The notes beneath the pieces are model-generated. The model had not been told where the DNA came from and made no database searches. It worked only from the letters and a program-made list of their open reading frames with translations. A DNA stretch of 8,098 nucleotides, taken from the NCBI GenBank assembly GCA_030642565.1, contig DAOWNM010000114.1, forward strand, positions 1 through 8,098, read 5' to 3'. Shown one piece after another: positions 6,557 to 8,098 of the stretch (position 1 is its first letter; each line of letters starts with the position of its first letter). The DNA is from Bacteroidota bacterium (GTDB lineage: Bacteria; Bacteroidota; Bacteroidia; Bacteroidales; GCA-2748055). Both the position numbers and the translations under genes were made by a program.

Positions 6557-6587
6557 CAAAAGTATTAAAAGATAAGTTATGAACAAA
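6557..6587 (-). promoter_or_regulatory. Promoter of the glsA-glsB operon (TTTG-N19-TAnnTTTG)
   Basis: Read on the minus strand, TTTG (6587-6584) is followed after exactly 19 bases by TACTTTTG (6564-6557). This fits both elements and the spacing of the Bacteroidota primary-sigma promoter. The predicted start near 6550 leaves a leader of about 34 bases to the glsA ATG. The -33 element lies inside the first MraZ-type repeat (6585-6593), so a protein bound there should interfere with sigma contact. Element matches are seen directly; activity and repression are inferred. Confidence 0.65.
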
Positions 6588-6623
6588 GTGGGAAAAAGTG
6601 GGGTAAAATGGTACAAAGTGGTG
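6585..6623 (+). promoter_or_regulatory. MraZ operator: four 10-bp-spaced AAAGTGG repeats
   Basis: Four direct repeats in exact 10-bp register: AAAGTGGGA (6585-6593), AAAGTGGGG (6595-6603), AAAATGGTA (6605-6613) and AAAGTGGTG (6615-6623). Beyond them the pattern decays. Known for the family: MraZ is ring-forming and autoregulates dcw clusters by binding TGGGN repeats separated by five bases in E. coli and AAAGTG(T/G) repeats in Mollicutes; both descriptions fit this array. One helical turn per repeat places all sites on the same DNA face, as expected for a ring-shaped oligomer. The array ends 39 bases before the mraZ ATG, between mraZ and the divergent lipid operon. Confidence 0.75.
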
Positions 6624-6632
6624 AAAAAGTAC

Positions 6633-6640
6633 TACTTTTA
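6633..6640 (+). promoter_or_regulatory. Possible -7 box of the mraZ/dcw promoter (TACTTTTA)
   Basis: TACTTTTA matches TAnnTTTG in all but the last fixed base and lies 22 bases before the mraZ ATG. No TTTG is present at -33, where the MraZ repeats lie instead. It is the best plus-strand candidate in the gap, but weak. If correct, the promoter would have its upstream half fully covered by the operator. Confidence 0.3.
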
Positions 6641-6662
6641 CCGTTAAACCCGTGATAACCCT

Positions 6663-7130
6663 ATGATTACGTTTATCGGAGACTATACGGTCAGGCTCGA
6701 TTCCAAGGGACGGCTCTCTTTCCCGGCTGCTTTCAAAAAGCAGAGCAGGGAGGCTGTTCAGGATGGCTTTGTGCTGAAACGTGATCTGTTTGAGAATTGC
6801 CTGATTATGTACCCCATGGAGGAGTGGGAGCGGCAGAATAAGATCATTCGCTCCCGGACCAATCCCTATAACAAGGAGCATGCACGATTTCTAAGAATGT
6901 TTTTTTCTGGGACAGCAGAGGTCTCTCTGGATGCCAACAACAGGATGCTTGTACCGAAGCGGTTGATGGAGTATGCAGGAATCAGTGATGAGGTGGTGCT
7001 GGCTGGGCAATCGGGAAAGATTGAGATCTGGGCCTCGGATCAGTATGGAAGGGTCAGTACGGCGGATGATGATTTTGCAGCCATGGCCGAGAAAATTTTG
7101 GGTGGATCAATAGATGAACAGGATAGATAA
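6663..7130 (+). CDS. mraZ: MraZ, transcriptional regulator of the dcw cluster
   Basis: A 155-residue protein of normal family length, first gene of the division and cell wall cluster. It contains two tandem SpoVT/AbrB-like half-domains, each with its DNA-contact signature: LDSKGRLSFP at 12-21 and LDANNRMLVP at 89-98. The second has Asn where DxxGR is usual, but Arg94 is retained. LIMYPMEEWE (47-56) is the typical segment after the first swapped-hairpin. Known for the family: forms octameric or dodecameric rings and represses its own operon, and at least in E. coli overproduction is toxic unless balanced by RsmH. Four candidate binding repeats lie immediately upstream (6585-6623). The stop overlaps the rsmH start by one base (TAATG at 7128-7132), implying coupled translation. 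Confidence 0.95.
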   Translation: MITFIGDYTVRLDSKGRLSFPAAFKKQSREAVQDGFVLKRDLFENCLIMYPMEEWERQNKIIRSRTNPYNKEHARFLRMFFSGTAEVSLDANNRMLVPKRLMEYAGISDEVVLAGQSGKIEIWASDQYGRVSTADDDFAAMAEKILGGSIDEQDR

Positions 7131-8035
7131 TGGGCTATCATAAGCCAGCATTATTGCATGAAAGCATCGACGGACTATACATTAAACCAAAGGGAAGTTA
7201 TGTTGACCTGACCTTTGGAGGGGGAGGGCACTCTCTGGAAGTTCTAAAAAAGTTGGGTAAAAATGGCAGGCTTGTAGTATTTGATCAGGATCAGGATGCC
7301 TTTGCCAATGTTCCGGATGACAAGCGGCTTATTTTTGTCGGGGCAAACTTCAGGTATTTAAAACACTACCTGAGATACCATGCCATTGAAAAAGTTGATG
7401 GAATTCTGGCTGATCTGGGTATCTCCTCACATCAAATCGACCAACCTGAAAGAGGTTTTTCATTCAAATCAGATGCAGCACTGGATATGCGCATGGATGT
7501 GCGAAGCAAGCGGACTGCATCGCAGCTGTTGAATGAAGCTCCACGGGAGGAGTTGGTCAGAATATTCAAATCATACGGAGAGCTTGGAAATGCATTTGCC
7601 CTCTCTACCGCCATCCTGGCGGCCAGGGAGGAGGCTGGGATTGAAACTACGGGCGACCTGGAGGGGGTGTTGAAGCGATTTATTCCAAAGCACCAGCCCA
7701 GCAAATTCCTGGCCAGGGTTTACCAGGCTCTGCGGATCGAAGTGAACCGTGAGATGGAGGCTCTCAGGGAGATGCTGGTTCAGACTGCAGGTTGTCTGAA
7801 GCCCGGAGGCAGACTGGTGGTGATTACCTACCACTCCATCGAGGACCGGATCGTGAAGAATTATATGCGGTCGGGGAATCTGGAAGGTGAGATTGAGAAA
7901 GATTTTTATGGAAATATTCAATCACCATGGAAACTGGTGAACCGGAGTGTGATTACTCCCTCTGAGGAGGAGATTAAAGAGAACAACAGGGCCAGGAGTG
8001 CCAAACTGAGAATAGCTGAACGAACCGAATTATGA
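7130..8035 (+). CDS. rsmH: 16S rRNA (cytosine1402-N4)-methyltransferase RsmH
   Basis: S-adenosylmethionine-dependent methyltransferase that modifies C1402 in the decoding centre of 16S rRNA (formerly MraW). It is 301 residues, close to the family norm of about 310. Seen: the N-terminal YHKPALLHESIDGL (3-16), the SAM-binding loop VDLTFGGGGHS (25-35), acidic FDQDQDA (51-57), ILADLGISSHQID (92-104) with ERGFSF (107-112), LDMRMD (118-123), the FLARVYQALRIEVNREME block (193-210), GGRLVVITYHSIEDRIVK (226-243) and the C-terminal NNRARSAKLRIAE (285-297). It overlaps mraZ by one base and the next gene by four (ATGA at 8032-8035), the compact dcw arrangement. It should be under the same MraZ-controlled promoter. 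Confidence 0.96.
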   Translation: MGYHKPALLHESIDGLYIKPKGSYVDLTFGGGGHSLEVLKKLGKNGRLVVFDQDQDAFANVPDDKRLIFVGANFRYLKHYLRYHAIEKVDGILADLGISSHQIDQPERGFSFKSDAALDMRMDVRSKRTASQLLNEAPREELVRIFKSYGELGNAFALSTAILAAREEAGIETTGDLEGVLKRFIPKHQPSKFLARVYQALRIEVNREMEALREMLVQTAGCLKPGGRLVVITYHSIEDRIVKNYMRSGNLEGEIEKDFYGNIQSPWKLVNRSVITPSEEEIKENNRARSAKLRIAERTEL

Positions 8036-8098
8036 GCAGGGAGAAGAAGAACATAGAATTTGACCAGTCCATCGAGGAGAGGGAGAAGAGTTTTTCCC
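8032..8098 (+). CDS. 5' end of an FtsL-like division protein (partial)
   Basis: An ATG at 8032 overlaps the rsmH stop in an ATGA junction, and the frame stays open to the right edge, giving 22 codons (MSREKKNIEFDQSI and on). The visible part is short, charged and hydrophilic, as expected for the cytoplasmic tail that precedes the single membrane helix of FtsL. The identity rests on position: in Bacteroidota dcw clusters the gene after rsmH normally encodes a small FtsL-like protein, followed by ftsI. The helix and coiled coil lie outside the window, so this is a positional inference. Confidence 0.6.
   Translation, partial: MSREKKNIEFDQSIEEREKSFS

Overview
The window reads as chromosomal DNA from a member of the Bacteroidota, probably Bacteroidales or a marine or anaerobic relative; the placement is inferred. 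Support comes from gene content (glycine-lipid-type acyltransferase pair, long-form amidophosphoribosyltransferase, small secreted SPOR protein, MraZ-RsmH-FtsL order), from promoter-like TAnnTTTG boxes of the Bacteroidota primary sigma factor, and from the lack of clear Shine-Dalgarno sequences before most starts. I see no mobile elements, CRISPR arrays, tRNA or rRNA genes. There is no gene-free stretch over 300 bases; the longest gap is 146 bases (6517-6662).

Layout. Bases 1-107 hold the 3' end of an unidentified plus-strand gene, followed by a LiaF-like two-helix membrane protein (128-661) and the YebC/TACO1-family translation factor (719-1459). A six-helix membrane protein of unknown function lies on the minus strand (1476-2150). 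Divergent from it, a secreted SPOR-domain protein (2230-2691) and a long variant amidophosphoribosyltransferase (2704-4605) form a likely two-gene unit. Tail-to-tail with that lies a minus-strand operon, a PlsC-type O-acyltransferase (6516-5647) followed by an OlsB/GlsB-type N-acyltransferase (5636-4611). The pair matches the GlsA/GlsB system that builds diacylated amino-acid (glycine) lipids. Divergent from it, the division and cell wall (dcw) cluster begins with mraZ (6663-7130), rsmH (7130-8035) and the first codons of an FtsL-like gene (8032-8098), packed with one- and four-base overlaps.

The most interesting stretch is the 6517-6662 intergenic region. It carries four AAAGTGG-type repeats at an exact 10-bp period, which look like the MraZ autoregulatory operator. 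The first repeat overlaps the -33 element of a near-ideal promoter firing the other way into the lipid acyltransferase operon. This suggests, as a hypothesis, that MraZ could couple aminolipid synthesis to division and cell wall gene expression. The other notable item is the amidophosphoribosyltransferase. It keeps its catalytic Cys behind a short propeptide and an intact PRPP loop, but differs at the oxyanion-hole position and lacks the C-terminal CxxC of the iron-sulfur-containing enzymes.
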